From Thermoleophilia bacterium (GTDB lineage: Bacteria; Actinomycetota; Thermoleophilia; Gaiellales; Gaiellaceae), in assembly GCA_029858755.1 (NCBI GenBank), contig JAOUEK010000004.1:1-16451 (forward strand): DNA of 16,451 nt, read 5' to 3'. Under the pieces are notes generated by a model. That model ran no database searches. It was given only the letters and a program-made list of their open reading frames with translations, and was not told the DNA's origin. Below are positions 5,208-11,239 of the stretch, one piece after another. The position numbers were made by a program, and so were the translations under genes. Each line of letters begins with the position of its first letter. Within the stretch, counting starts at the first letter, position 1.

Positions 5208-5813
5208 TCACCTTTCGGGCTCGGCCAGGCCGGCGATCTCGCGGCGCACGTGTGTGAGCGCCTTGCCGAGCCGTGCGCGGTTCGCGGGCTCGTTGAGCCA
5301 GCCGCTCGCTCCGGACGGGTGCGGCAGTGGCACCGCGACCGCCTCGCCGAACGCAAAGCTCTTGCCGACGGCGTCGGCCAGCCGCTCCACGCCGAGCAGC
5401 CGGCGGGCCGCCACTGCGCCCACGGTGACGACGAGCGCGGGCCGGAGCAGCCGGAGCTCCTCCTCCGCCCACGACGCGCACAGCCGCTGCTCCTCGGCCG
5501 TCGCCGCCCGATCGCCGCGGCCAGCGGCCGCACGCCCCGGGAAGCACCGCGTGACGGAACCGCAGTAGAACACCCGCTCCAACTCCTCCTCGTCGAGGCG
5601 CAGCCAGCGGCGGAGGGCTCGGCCCGCGCGCCCGCGCCAAGGCCGCCCCGCCGCCGCCTCGAGGGCCCCGGGTGCGAGGCCGAAGAGGAAGGCGCGCTGA
5701 CCGTGCACCGCTCCGAGCACGGGCGGCGGCGCGATCGGGTACCCGGCGTCGCTGCACCGGACGCAGGCCGCGTTGTCGCGCCGGAGCGCGGCGATCGACC
5801 GGTAGCGCCGCAC
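5208..5813 (-). CDS. uracil-DNA glycosylase superfamily protein (family 4-like, Fe-S)
   Basis: The 201-aa product starts at GTG 5813 and carries the signatures of the uracil-DNA glycosylase superfamily. These are GLAPGALEAAAGRPWRGRAGRALRRWL (about residues 45-71; motif A with the GRPxxGxxG uracil pocket), VFYCGSVTRCFPG (81-93), RLLRPALVVTVGAVAARRLLG (121-141) and LPHPSGASGW (163-172; motif B, HPS). Four cysteines, C17-x2-C20 at the N-terminus plus C90 and C112, match the spacing of the 4Fe-4S cluster in family 4 enzymes. These enzymes remove uracil from DNA to start base-excision repair. Motif A lacks the usual acidic residue of GEAPG (here GLAPG), so subfamily and activity are less certain. 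It is divergent from the formimidoyltransferase gene, 17 nt away, and shares an overlapping bidirectional promoter with it. Confidence 0.85.
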   Translation of the reverse strand: MRRYRSIAALRRDNAACVRCSDAGYPIAPPPVLGAVHGQRAFLFGLAPGALEAAAGRPWRGRAGRALRRWLRLDEEELERVFYCGSVTRCFPGRAAAGRGDRAATAEEQRLCASWAEEELRLLRPALVVTVGAVAARRLLGVERLADAVGKSFAFGEAVAVPLPHPSGASGWLNEPANRARLGKALTHVRREIAGLAEPER

Positions 5814-5818
5814 GGCCG

Positions 5819-5825
5819 TACAGTA
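5819..5825. promoter_or_regulatory. bidirectional overlapping -10 elements (TACAGT / TACTGT)
   Basis: On the plus strand TACAGT (5819-5824) lies 6 nt before GTG 5831. On the minus strand TACTGT (5825-5820) lies 6 nt before GTG 5813. The whole 23-bp block 5811-5833 is close to symmetric about A5822, with CAC and GTG at its two ends. Both genes would be leaderless and fire from the same melted DNA patch. Confidence 0.65.
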
Positions 5826-5830
5826 CGCCC

Positions 5831-6715
5831 GTGCTCCCGCTGGAGTCCGTGCCGAACGTCTCCGAGGGCCGTGATGCGCAGGCGCTCGAGGCCATCGCAG
5901 CCGCCTTCACCAGCGGCGGCGCACGGCTCCTGGACGTGCACTCCGACGCGGACCACCACCGCTCCGTGCTGACCCTCGTCGGCGCTGACGCGGAGCTCGA
6001 GGAGTCCCTGCTGGCCGGGATCGCCGAGGCGGGCGCGCGCATCGACCTCCGGGAGCACGAGGGCGTTCACCCGCGCGTGGGCGCCGCCGACGTCGTTCCC
6101 GTGATCCCGCTCGACCCGGGAGACATGGCGCGCGCGGCCGCTGTGGCGGCGGCGGTGGCGGGGCGGGTCGGCTCGGAGCTGGGGCTCCCGGTGTTCCTGT
6201 ACGGAGAGAGCGCGAGGGGCCTGCGGCCGGCGTTCTTCAGGCGCGGCGGGCCGGCCGAGCTCCAGCGCAGGATCGACGCGGGCGAGCTCACACCCGACCA
6301 CGGCCCGCGGACGCTCGACCCGGCCGCGGGTGCCGTGCTCATCGGTGCACGTCGGCCGCTCGTCGCCTACAACGTCGTGCTCGACACCGCAGACGTCGAG
6401 GTTGCGCGCGCGATCGCCGCGGCCGTCCGTACATCGTCCGGCGGTCTCCCGGGCGTGCAGGCGCTGGGCGTCATGCTCGCGCGGCGCGGGCTGGCCCAGG
6501 TGTCGACGAACGCCGTCGACCTCGAGGCGACCCCGCTGCACGAGCTCGCGGAGCGGATCCGGGCAGAGGCCGCTGTGCTCGGGGTCGAGGTCGTCGACAC
6601 GGAGCTCGTGGGGCTGCTACCGGCCTCCGCCGTCGTCGAGGGCTCGCGTCGTGCGCTCGGCCTGCCGGGACTGACCGGCGACCGGGTCGTCGAGCTCCGG
6701 CTGCTCGATCGCTGA
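5831..6715 (+). CDS. ftcD: glutamate formimidoyltransferase (FtcD-type, transferase domain only)
   Basis: The 294-aa product corresponds to the formiminotransferase half of vertebrate FTCD; the C-terminal cyclodeaminase domain is absent, as in many bacteria. It opens [11 protein letters not shown] (about residues 5-15), the family N-terminus, then [19 protein letters not shown] (33-51). [20 protein letters not shown] (75-94) follows; H80 in the HPRxG motif aligns with the catalytic histidine. Later blocks are [69 protein letters not shown] (second subdomain, folate site) and [10 protein letters not shown]. It transfers the formimidoyl group of N-formimidoyl-glutamate to tetrahydrofolate at the end of histidine degradation. 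GTG 5831 is chosen because the family N-terminus begins there and a -10 box lies 6 nt upstream. Urocanate hydratase downstream supports the role. Confidence 0.9.
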   Translation: MLPLESVPNVSEGRDAQALEAIAAAFTSGGARLLDVHSDADHHRSVLTLVGADAELEESLLAGIAEAGARIDLREHEGVHPRVGAADVVPVIPLDPGDMARAAAVAAAVAGRVGSELGLPVFLYGESARGLRPAFFRRGGPAELQRRIDAGELTPDHGPRTLDPAAGAVLIGARRPLVAYNVVLDTADVEVARAIAAAVRTSSGGLPGVQALGVMLARRGLAQVSTNAVDLEATPLHELAERIRAEAAVLGVEVVDTELVGLLPASAVVEGSRRALGLPGLTGDRVVELRLLDR

Positions 6716-6740
6716 GGCATGCGGCCGATCCACCGGGCGC

Positions 6741-6746
6741 TACGAT
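6741..6746 (+). promoter_or_regulatory. -10 box (TACGAT) ahead of a short upstream ORF
   Basis: TACGAT ends 8 nt before ATG 6755, in the gap after the formimidoyltransferase gene. It would start a second transcript covering the 10-codon ORF, the small membrane protein and hutU. Confidence 0.45.
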
Positions 6747-6754
6747 CGACCTCG

Positions 6755-6787
6755 ATGCACGCGACCGCAGTCGATCGACGCCCGTGA
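6755..6787 (+). CDS. putative 10-codon leaderless upstream ORF
   Basis: ATG 6755 opens a ten-residue ORF ([10 protein letters not shown]) ending TGA 6785-6787. The stop overlaps the GTG start of the next gene by 4 nt (GTGA), and a TACGAT -10 element lies just upstream of the ATG. The next gene has no visible Shine-Dalgarno sequence, so ribosomes may load on this ORF and re-initiate. It has only one histidine, so it is not a classical his-type attenuator peptide. It could also be chance; codon use cannot be judged at this length. Confidence 0.35.
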   Translation: MHATAVDRRP

Positions 6788-7071
6788 GCGGCTCGGGCAA
6801 CGGGACAGCGGGGCAGCGCGCAACCCGGCGCCGGCGGCAGGAGCCGCCGTTGCCGCGACATCCGTATCGCGACTCGGCACTCCTGCACGGTGTGCTCGCG
6901 GTCGTGATCGTCGGCGTCACGCTGCTCACGGGCGGGAATGCCGTCACCGGCGCCCTCGTCGCCCTCGCGTACTTCGTGATCGCGACGGCCTGGAGCTGGG
7001 TGCGGTTCTCGCAGCGCCTGCGCCAGGCGGAGCGGTCGGTAACGGGCGCGAACCGGAAGGCGGCACGCTGA
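6784..7071 (+). CDS. small two-helix membrane protein in the hut cluster, unknown function
   Basis: The 95-aa product has a basic cytoplasmic-type N-terminus (residues 1-30, with [17 protein letters not shown]), two hydrophobic helices (about 33-50 and 55-75: [18 protein letters not shown] and [20 protein letters not shown]) and a basic tail ([22 protein letters not shown]). The shape suggests both termini in the cytoplasm. I do not recognise the family. GTG 6784 is the only reasonable in-frame start and overlaps the stop of a ten-codon ORF. Its own stop TGA (7069-7071) overlaps the CTG start proposed for urocanate hydratase, so all three reading frames are chained by overlap. Its place between formimidoyltransferase and HutU suggests a link to urocanate or histidine use, but that is inference. 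Confidence 0.65.
   Translation: MSGSGNGTAGQRATRRRRQEPPLPRHPYRDSALLHGVLAVVIVGVTLLTGGNAVTGALVALAYFVIATAWSWVRFSQRLRQAERSVTGANRKAAR
7055..7060 (+). promoter_or_regulatory. Shine-Dalgarno GGAAGG deciding the CTG start of hutU
   Basis: GGAAGG lies 7 nt before CTG 7068, ideal spacing, inside the end of the preceding gene. No ATG, GTG or TTG occurs in this frame between here and ATG 7176. Confidence 0.55.
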
Positions 7072-8813
7072 GCGACCCGCGCGTCGAGGCCCTCTGCGGC
7101 GACCTCTCGGCGATCCGCGCCCCGCGCGGCACGGCGCTCAACGCGCGCTCGTGGCAGACGGAGGCGCCGCTGCGGATGCTGCTCAACAACCTCGATCCCG
7201 AAGTCGCGGAGCACCCCGAGCGGCTCGTGGTCTACGGGGGCACCGGGCGCGCGGCGCGGTCGCACGACGCACTGCGTGCGATCGTGGGCACGCTGCTCCG
7301 GCTCCAGGCGGACGAGACCTTGCTCGTCCAGTCGGGCAAGCCGGTCGGGGTCTTCCGCACGCACGAGGCGGCGCCGCGTGTGCTGATCGCCAACTCGCTG
7401 CTCGTCCCCCGCTGGGCGACGTGGGAGGAGTTCCGGCGGCTCGAGGCCGAGGGCCTGACGATGTTCGGCCAGATGACCGCCGGGTCGTGGATCTACATCG
7501 GCACCCAGGGGATCCTCCAGGGCACCTACCAGACGTTCGCCGCCGCGGCCGAGGAGCACTTCGGCACGTCGGATCTCACCGGGCGCACGATCCTCACCGC
7601 CGGCCTGGGCGGCATGGGCGGAGCGCAGCCACTGGGCGCGACGATGGCGGGGGCAGCAATCCTGTGCGTCGAGGTCGATCCGAGCCGGATCGAGCGCCGG
7701 CTCGAGACACGCTACCTCGACGAGGTGGCCGGCTCGCTCGACGACGCACTCGCGCGCGTGCGGGCGGCGGCGCGGGAGGGGCGACCTCTGTCCGTGGGGC
7801 TGCTCGGCAACGCGGCCGAGGTGTTCCCGGAGCTCGTACGCCGCGGCGAGGCCTTCGACCTCGTCACCGACCAGACGGCGGCACACGATCCTCTCGTCGG
7901 CTACGTCCCCGCGGAGGTCCCGCTCGAGGAGGCCGAGCAGCTCCGCCGCCTCGACCCGGAGCGCTACCTCCAGCTCGCGTCGCGGTCGATCGTCGCGCAC
8001 TGCGGCGCGATGGTCGACTTCGTCCGCATGGGCTGCTACGTTTTCGACTATGGCAACAACCTTCGAGGGGAGGCACATGCGGGTGGCCTGACGGACGCGT
8101 TCGCATACCCGGGCTTCGTCCCGGCCTACATCCGACCGCTCTTCTGCCGCGGGATCGGCCCCTTCCGGTGGGCGGCCCTCTCGGGCGAGCCGTCCGACAT
8201 CCACGCGATCGACGAGGCGCTGCGTGAGCTCTTTCCCGAGGACAGGCTGCTGCAGCGCTGGTTGACGATGGCCTCCGACCGGGTCGCGTTCCAGGGTCTC
8301 CCGGCGCGCATCTGCTGGCTCGGCTACGGCGATCGTGCGCGTGCAGGCCTCGCGATCAACGAGCTCGTCCGCGCCGGGCGGGTCACTGCGCCGGTGGCGA
8401 TCGGGCGCGACCACCTCGACGCGGGCTCGGTGGCATCGCCCTATCGTGAGACCGAGGCGATGCGCGACGGCTCGGACGCGATCGCCGACTGGCCGATCCT
8501 CAACGCGCTGCTCAACACGGCGGCCGGGGCGACGTGGGTATCGGTGCATCACGGCGGCGGCGTCGGCATCGGCAACTCGATCCATGCGGGCATGGTCGTG
8601 GTCGCGGACGGCTCCGACGATGCAGCCGAGCGCCTGCAGCGCGTGCTCACCACCGATCCCGGCACGGGCGTGATGCGCCACGCCGACGCGGGCTACGACG
8701 AGGCGCTCGAGGCGGCGCGCGCAGGCGGCCTCGATCTCCCGAGTGCCGGTTCCCCGGCAGGCTCGGCGCCGCCGGACGCCCCCGCTCGGGGTGCCGCCGA
8801 CGTGGCACGATAG
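7068..8813 (+). CDS. hutU: urocanate hydratase (urocanase)
   Basis: The product (581 aa from CTG 7068) is a full urocanase, which converts urocanate to 4-imidazolone-5-propionate using tightly bound NAD+. Key blocks are [44 protein letters not shown] at the N-terminus, [47 protein letters not shown] (NAD-binding), [39 protein letters not shown] (with C416 at the position of the catalytic cysteine) and [28 protein letters not shown] 7176 would delete 36 conserved-looking residues including the [11 protein letters not shown] stretch. The only start that keeps them is CTG 7068, which overlaps the upstream stop (CTGA) and follows a GGAAGG ribosome-binding site. The length is near the usual 550-580 aa. 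Confidence 0.95.
   Translation: MSDPRVEALCGDLSAIRAPRGTALNARSWQTEAPLRMLLNNLDPEVAEHPERLVVYGGTGRAARSHDALRAIVGTLLRLQADETLLVQSGKPVGVFRTHEAAPRVLIANSLLVPRWATWEEFRRLEAEGLTMFGQMTAGSWIYIGTQGILQGTYQTFAAAAEEHFGTSDLTGRTILTAGLGGMGGAQPLGATMAGAAILCVEVDPSRIERRLETRYLDEVAGSLDDALARVRAAAREGRPLSVGLLGNAAEVFPELVRRGEAFDLVTDQTAAHDPLVGYVPAEVPLEEAEQLRRLDPERYLQLASRSIVAHCGAMVDFVRMGCYVFDYGNNLRGEAHAGGLTDAFAYPGFVPAYIRPLFCRGIGPFRWAALSGEPSDIHAIDEALRELFPEDRLLQRWLTMASDRVAFQGLPARICWLGYGDRARAGLAINELVRAGRVTAPVAIGRDHLDAGSVASPYRETEAMRDGSDAIADWPILNALLNTAAGATWVSVHHGGGVGIGNSIHAGMVVVADGSDDAAERLQRVLTTDPGTGVMRHADAGYDEALEAARAGGLDLPSAGSPAGSAPPDAPARGAADVAR
8806..8811 (+). promoter_or_regulatory. -10-like element (CACGAT), leaderless, for the 145-aa gene
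   Basis: CACGAT ends 6 nt before ATG 8818 and overlaps the hutU stop. The first base is C rather than T, so it is weaker than others in the window. Confidence 0.4.
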
Positions 8814-8817
8814 AACC

Positions 8818-9255
8818 ATGGCAAACCGGAAGCAGCGGCGTCGCCGCGAGAAGGAGAAGCGCCACGCCTACGAGATCGTCGAGATCGACGACGAGGGCAA
8901 CGAGACCGTCGTCGCCGGACCCGACCTCCGGCCCGAGCCGAGAAGCAACGGCAAGAAGCGATCCGGGAGCGGACGCTCGAGTCGGTCCGGCACGGAGCAG
9001 CGCGGTCGACGGCGGGGCGGTCGCACGATCGCGCAGGAGCCCTCGTGGGGTCGCGTCACGAAGCGCGGGTTGATGTTCGCGCCGATCTTCTTCGTGGTCG
9101 TCTACCTCCTCGGCGGGAGCAAGATGACGGTGGTCGGCCTGATCGTGCAGACACTGCTCCTGCTCGTCGTCTTCGTCCCCTTCAGCTACTTCATGGACTC
9201 GCTGGTCTGGCGCTCCTACCAGCGCCGCCTGGCGAAGGAGCGGGGCGGGTCCTGA
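8818..9255 (+). CDS. basic small membrane protein, unknown function
   Basis: The 145-aa product starts at ATG 8818 (MANRKQRRRREKEKRHAYEIVEIDDEG). An upstream ATG (8743) in the same frame lies within hutU and would add codons that overlap hutU in another frame, so it is rejected. The protein has a very basic, low-complexity N-terminal half (residues 1-80, with RKQRRRREKEKR and GRRRGG) and an acidic island (EIVEIDDEGNE). Two hydrophobic helices follow (about 86-100, LMFAPIFFVVVYLLGG, and 103-127, MTVVGLIVQTLLLLVVFVPFSYFM), then a basic tail. I do not know a named family. A -10-like element 6 nt upstream makes it a likely leaderless gene, separate from hutU although only 4 nt from it. Confidence 0.7.
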   Translation: MANRKQRRRREKEKRHAYEIVEIDDEGNETVVAGPDLRPEPRSNGKKRSGSGRSSRSGTEQRGRRRGGRTIAQEPSWGRVTKRGLMFAPIFFVVVYLLGGSKMTVVGLIVQTLLLLVVFVPFSYFMDSLVWRSYQRRLAKERGGS

Positions 9256-9274
9256 CACCGGGCGTGGGCGGCTA

Positions 9275-9931
9275 GTGGCGCCTTCGGTCGAGCGACTCGA
9301 GCTCGGGCCGATCGGGACGAACTGCTACCTCGTGCGCTCCCATGCCGGAGCCGACGAGGCGGTCGTCGTCGACCCGAGCGGACCCGCGGCCGAGATCCGC
9401 CTGCGGCTCGCCTCGCTCGGCGCGCACTGCGTCGCGATCCTCGTCACGCACGGGCACTGGGATCACCTGCTCGGCGTCGCGGACTTGGCCGAGGGCACCG
9501 GCGCGCCCGTGCACATGCCCGAGGGCGAGCGCGTCCTGCTCGAGGACGCCTCCGCGTTCGCCCCGGCGAGCGTCCCCATCCGGTCGTGGGTGCCGGAGGT
9601 CGTCGTCGCCGGGGGCGAGGAGCTCGAGCTCGGCGGGATCGTGTTCCGCGTGCTCGACGTCCCCGGCCACTCGCCGGCGCACGTCGCCTACCTGACGGAA
9701 GGCTGCGTCTTCTCCGGAGACGTGCTCTTCCGCGGCAGCGTCGGGCGAACCGACCTCCCTGGGGCCGACTGGGCCACACTGCTCGAGTCGATCCGGCACC
9801 TGCTCGACGCGGCCGCGCCGGAGACCGTCGTCCACCCGGGCCACGGCCCCGCGACGACGCTCGAGGACGAGCTGGCCACGAACCCGTTCCTCGCCGAGCT
9901 GCGTGACGAGCGGCGCGCGGCCGACGCCTGA
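9275..9931 (+). CDS. MBL-fold (glyoxalase II-like) metal-dependent hydrolase
   Basis: The 218-aa product is a stand-alone metallo-beta-lactamase-fold hydrolase. LGPIGTNCYLV (about residues 10-20) is the typical N-terminal strand-loop of the glyoxalase II-like group. T58-H59-G-H61-W-D63-H64 is the zinc motif HxHxDH; H132 (VPGHSPAHVAYL), D149 (CVFSGDVLFRGSVGRTDLPGAD) and H190 (VHPGHGP) complete the two metal sites. Such enzymes hydrolyse thioesters such as S-lactoylglutathione analogues, but actinobacteria usually lack glutathione, so the substrate is open. GTG 9275 is the only good start; no strong SD is seen. The gene sits 57 nt upstream of hisS, a neighbourhood common for this family. Confidence 0.88.
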   Translation: MAPSVERLELGPIGTNCYLVRSHAGADEAVVVDPSGPAAEIRLRLASLGAHCVAILVTHGHWDHLLGVADLAEGTGAPVHMPEGERVLLEDASAFAPASVPIRSWVPEVVVAGGEELELGGIVFRVLDVPGHSPAHVAYLTEGCVFSGDVLFRGSVGRTDLPGADWATLLESIRHLLDAAAPETVVHPGHGPATTLEDELATNPFLAELRDERRAADA

Positions 9932-9949
9932 CCCGTCGGCCGCCACGGC

Positions 9950-9955
9950 TAGCCT
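9950..9955 (+). promoter_or_regulatory. -10 box (TAGCCT) for hisS
   Basis: TAGCCT between the MBL gene and hisS predicts transcription starting near 9962, giving a leader of about 27 nt that contains GGAGG (9981-9985). No -35 match is visible. No terminator separates it from the MBL gene. Confidence 0.4.
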
Positions 9956-9988
9956 TGTGACGCAGCACGAGGCGGCGGCGGGAGGCAT

Positions 9989-11239
9989 GTGAGCGAGCGG
10001 ATCGAGAGACCCAGAGGGACGCACGATGTCGTGCCCGCCGAGATGGCGCGCTGGCGCCACGTCACCGACGAGATCGAGCGGCTCTGCGCGCTGTACGGCT
10101 ACCGGAGGATCCTCACACCGGCGTTCGAGGACACGGCGCTCTTCGCGCGCACGTCGGGCGGCGGGTCCGACGTCGTGCAGAAGGAGATGTACACGTTCAC
10201 GGATCGCTCCGACCGGTCGCTGACGCTGCGCCCCGAGGGCACCGCGCCCATCTGCCGCGCGTACGTCGAGCACGGCATGCACCGCGACCCGCAGCCGCAG
10301 AAGCTCTACACGATCGCTCCCATGTACCGGTACGGGGCACCCGGGCGGGGCCGCTACCGGGAGCACTGGCAGGCGTCCGTCGAGGCGATCGGCTCGGGTG
10401 ACCCGTCCCTCGACGCCGAGCTGATCCAGCTGTACGACACGCTCCTCGGCCGCCTCGGCGTTTGCTCCTACCACCTCGAGCTCAACTCGATCGGCTGCCG
10501 CGACTGCCGGCCCTCGTACCTGGAGCGCCTGCGCGCCTGGCTCGCCGACAACGATGCGCGCCTCGACGCGCATACGCGAGAGAAGGCGGCGACGAGCCCC
10601 CTGCGCGTCTTCGACAACTTCCTGGCGAAGCCGGAGCCCGTGCGCGAGGCGCTCACCGAGGCGCCCACGATCGGCGGGTCGCTCTGCGACGCGTGCGTCG
10701 AGCACTTCCGGGCCGTTCGTGCCGACCTCGACGCCACCGGCGTCGCCTACCGCCTCGTGCCGACCCTCGTGCGCGGGCTCGACTACTACTCGCGCACCAC
10801 CTTCGAGTTCGTCGGGCCGATGGAGAACGAGAACTCGACGATCACCGGAGGCGGTCGCTACGACTACCTCGTGGAGGAGCTCGGCGGGCCGCCGACGCCG
10901 GGCATCGGGTTCGGCGCCGGCATCGAGCGGTTGCTGCTCGCGATGGCGGAGGACGGGGTGGAGGAGCCCCCGTCGCCGGGCATCGACGTCTTCTTCGCGC
11001 TCGAGCCGGGAGCCCTGCGGAGCGCCGTCGTCGGCTGGCTCGCGGCGCTCCGCGCCACCGGGGTCTCGTGCGACATGGACTACGCGGGTCGGTCGCTCAA
11101 GGGCCAGCTGACCCAGGCCGGCAGGCTCGGGGCGGCGGCGACCGTGGTCGTCGCCGGGGACACCGCGACGATTCGTCGACCGGGCGGCGACGACACGACG
11201 CTCCCCCACGAGGCCGTCGTCTCTACGCTCTCGCCATGA
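9989..11239 (+). CDS. hisS: histidine-tRNA ligase
   Basis: The 416-aa product is a complete bacterial class II histidyl-tRNA synthetase, which charges tRNA-His with histidine. ERPRGTHDVVP (about residues 6-16) is the N-terminal motif 1 lead. FARTSGGGSDVVQKEMYTFTDRSDRSLTLRPEGTAP (52-87) and PMYRYGAPGRGRYREHWQASVEAIG (111-135) form motif 2. LVRGLDYYSRTTFEF (about 258-272) is the histidine-specific HisA/B region, GGGRYDYL (about 286) follows, and GIGFGAGIERLLLAM (about 305-319) is motif 3. The C-terminal anticodon-binding domain ends with SLKGQLTQAGRLGAAATVVVAGD. The start is GTG 9989 with GGAGG (9981-9985) only 3 nt away, a tight spacing. The stop overlaps the aspS start by 4 nt (ATGA). Confidence 0.97.
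   Translation: MSERIERPRGTHDVVPAEMARWRHVTDEIERLCALYGYRRILTPAFEDTALFARTSGGGSDVVQKEMYTFTDRSDRSLTLRPEGTAPICRAYVEHGMHRDPQPQKLYTIAPMYRYGAPGRGRYREHWQASVEAIGSGDPSLDAELIQLYDTLLGRLGVCSYHLELNSIGCRDCRPSYLERLRAWLADNDARLDAHTREKAATSPLRVFDNFLAKPEPVREALTEAPTIGGSLCDACVEHFRAVRADLDATGVAYRLVPTLVRGLDYYSRTTFEFVGPMENENSTITGGGRYDYLVEELGGPPTPGIGFGAGIERLLLAMAEDGVEEPPSPGIDVFFALEPGALRSAVVGWLAALRATGVSCDMDYAGRSLKGQLTQAGRLGAAATVVVAGDTATIRRPGGDDTTLPHEAVVSTLSP
11224..11229 (+). promoter_or_regulatory. -10 box (TACGCT) inside hisS, leaderless promoter for aspS
   Basis: TACGCT within the last codons of hisS ends exactly 6 nt before ATG 11236, the spacing of the other leaderless starts here. It would give aspS a second, independent mRNA in addition to read-through from hisS. 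Confidence 0.5.

Noticed and set aside
6471-8819. A 782-codon open frame on the minus strand opposite hutU
   Set aside because: Its translation is Arg/Ala/Asp-rich with no recognisable domain, and the plus strand encodes a complete urocanase and formimidoyltransferase end. It is the antisense shadow expected in high-GC coding DNA.
9272-11209. A 645-codon open frame on the minus strand opposite the MBL gene and hisS
   Set aside because: No domain or start signal; two complete conserved enzymes lie on the other strand.
10462-11235. N-terminal extension of the aspS frame within hisS
   Set aside because: Conserved AspS sequence starts at MSWRDLMCGEL; the upstream part is a shadow of hisS.
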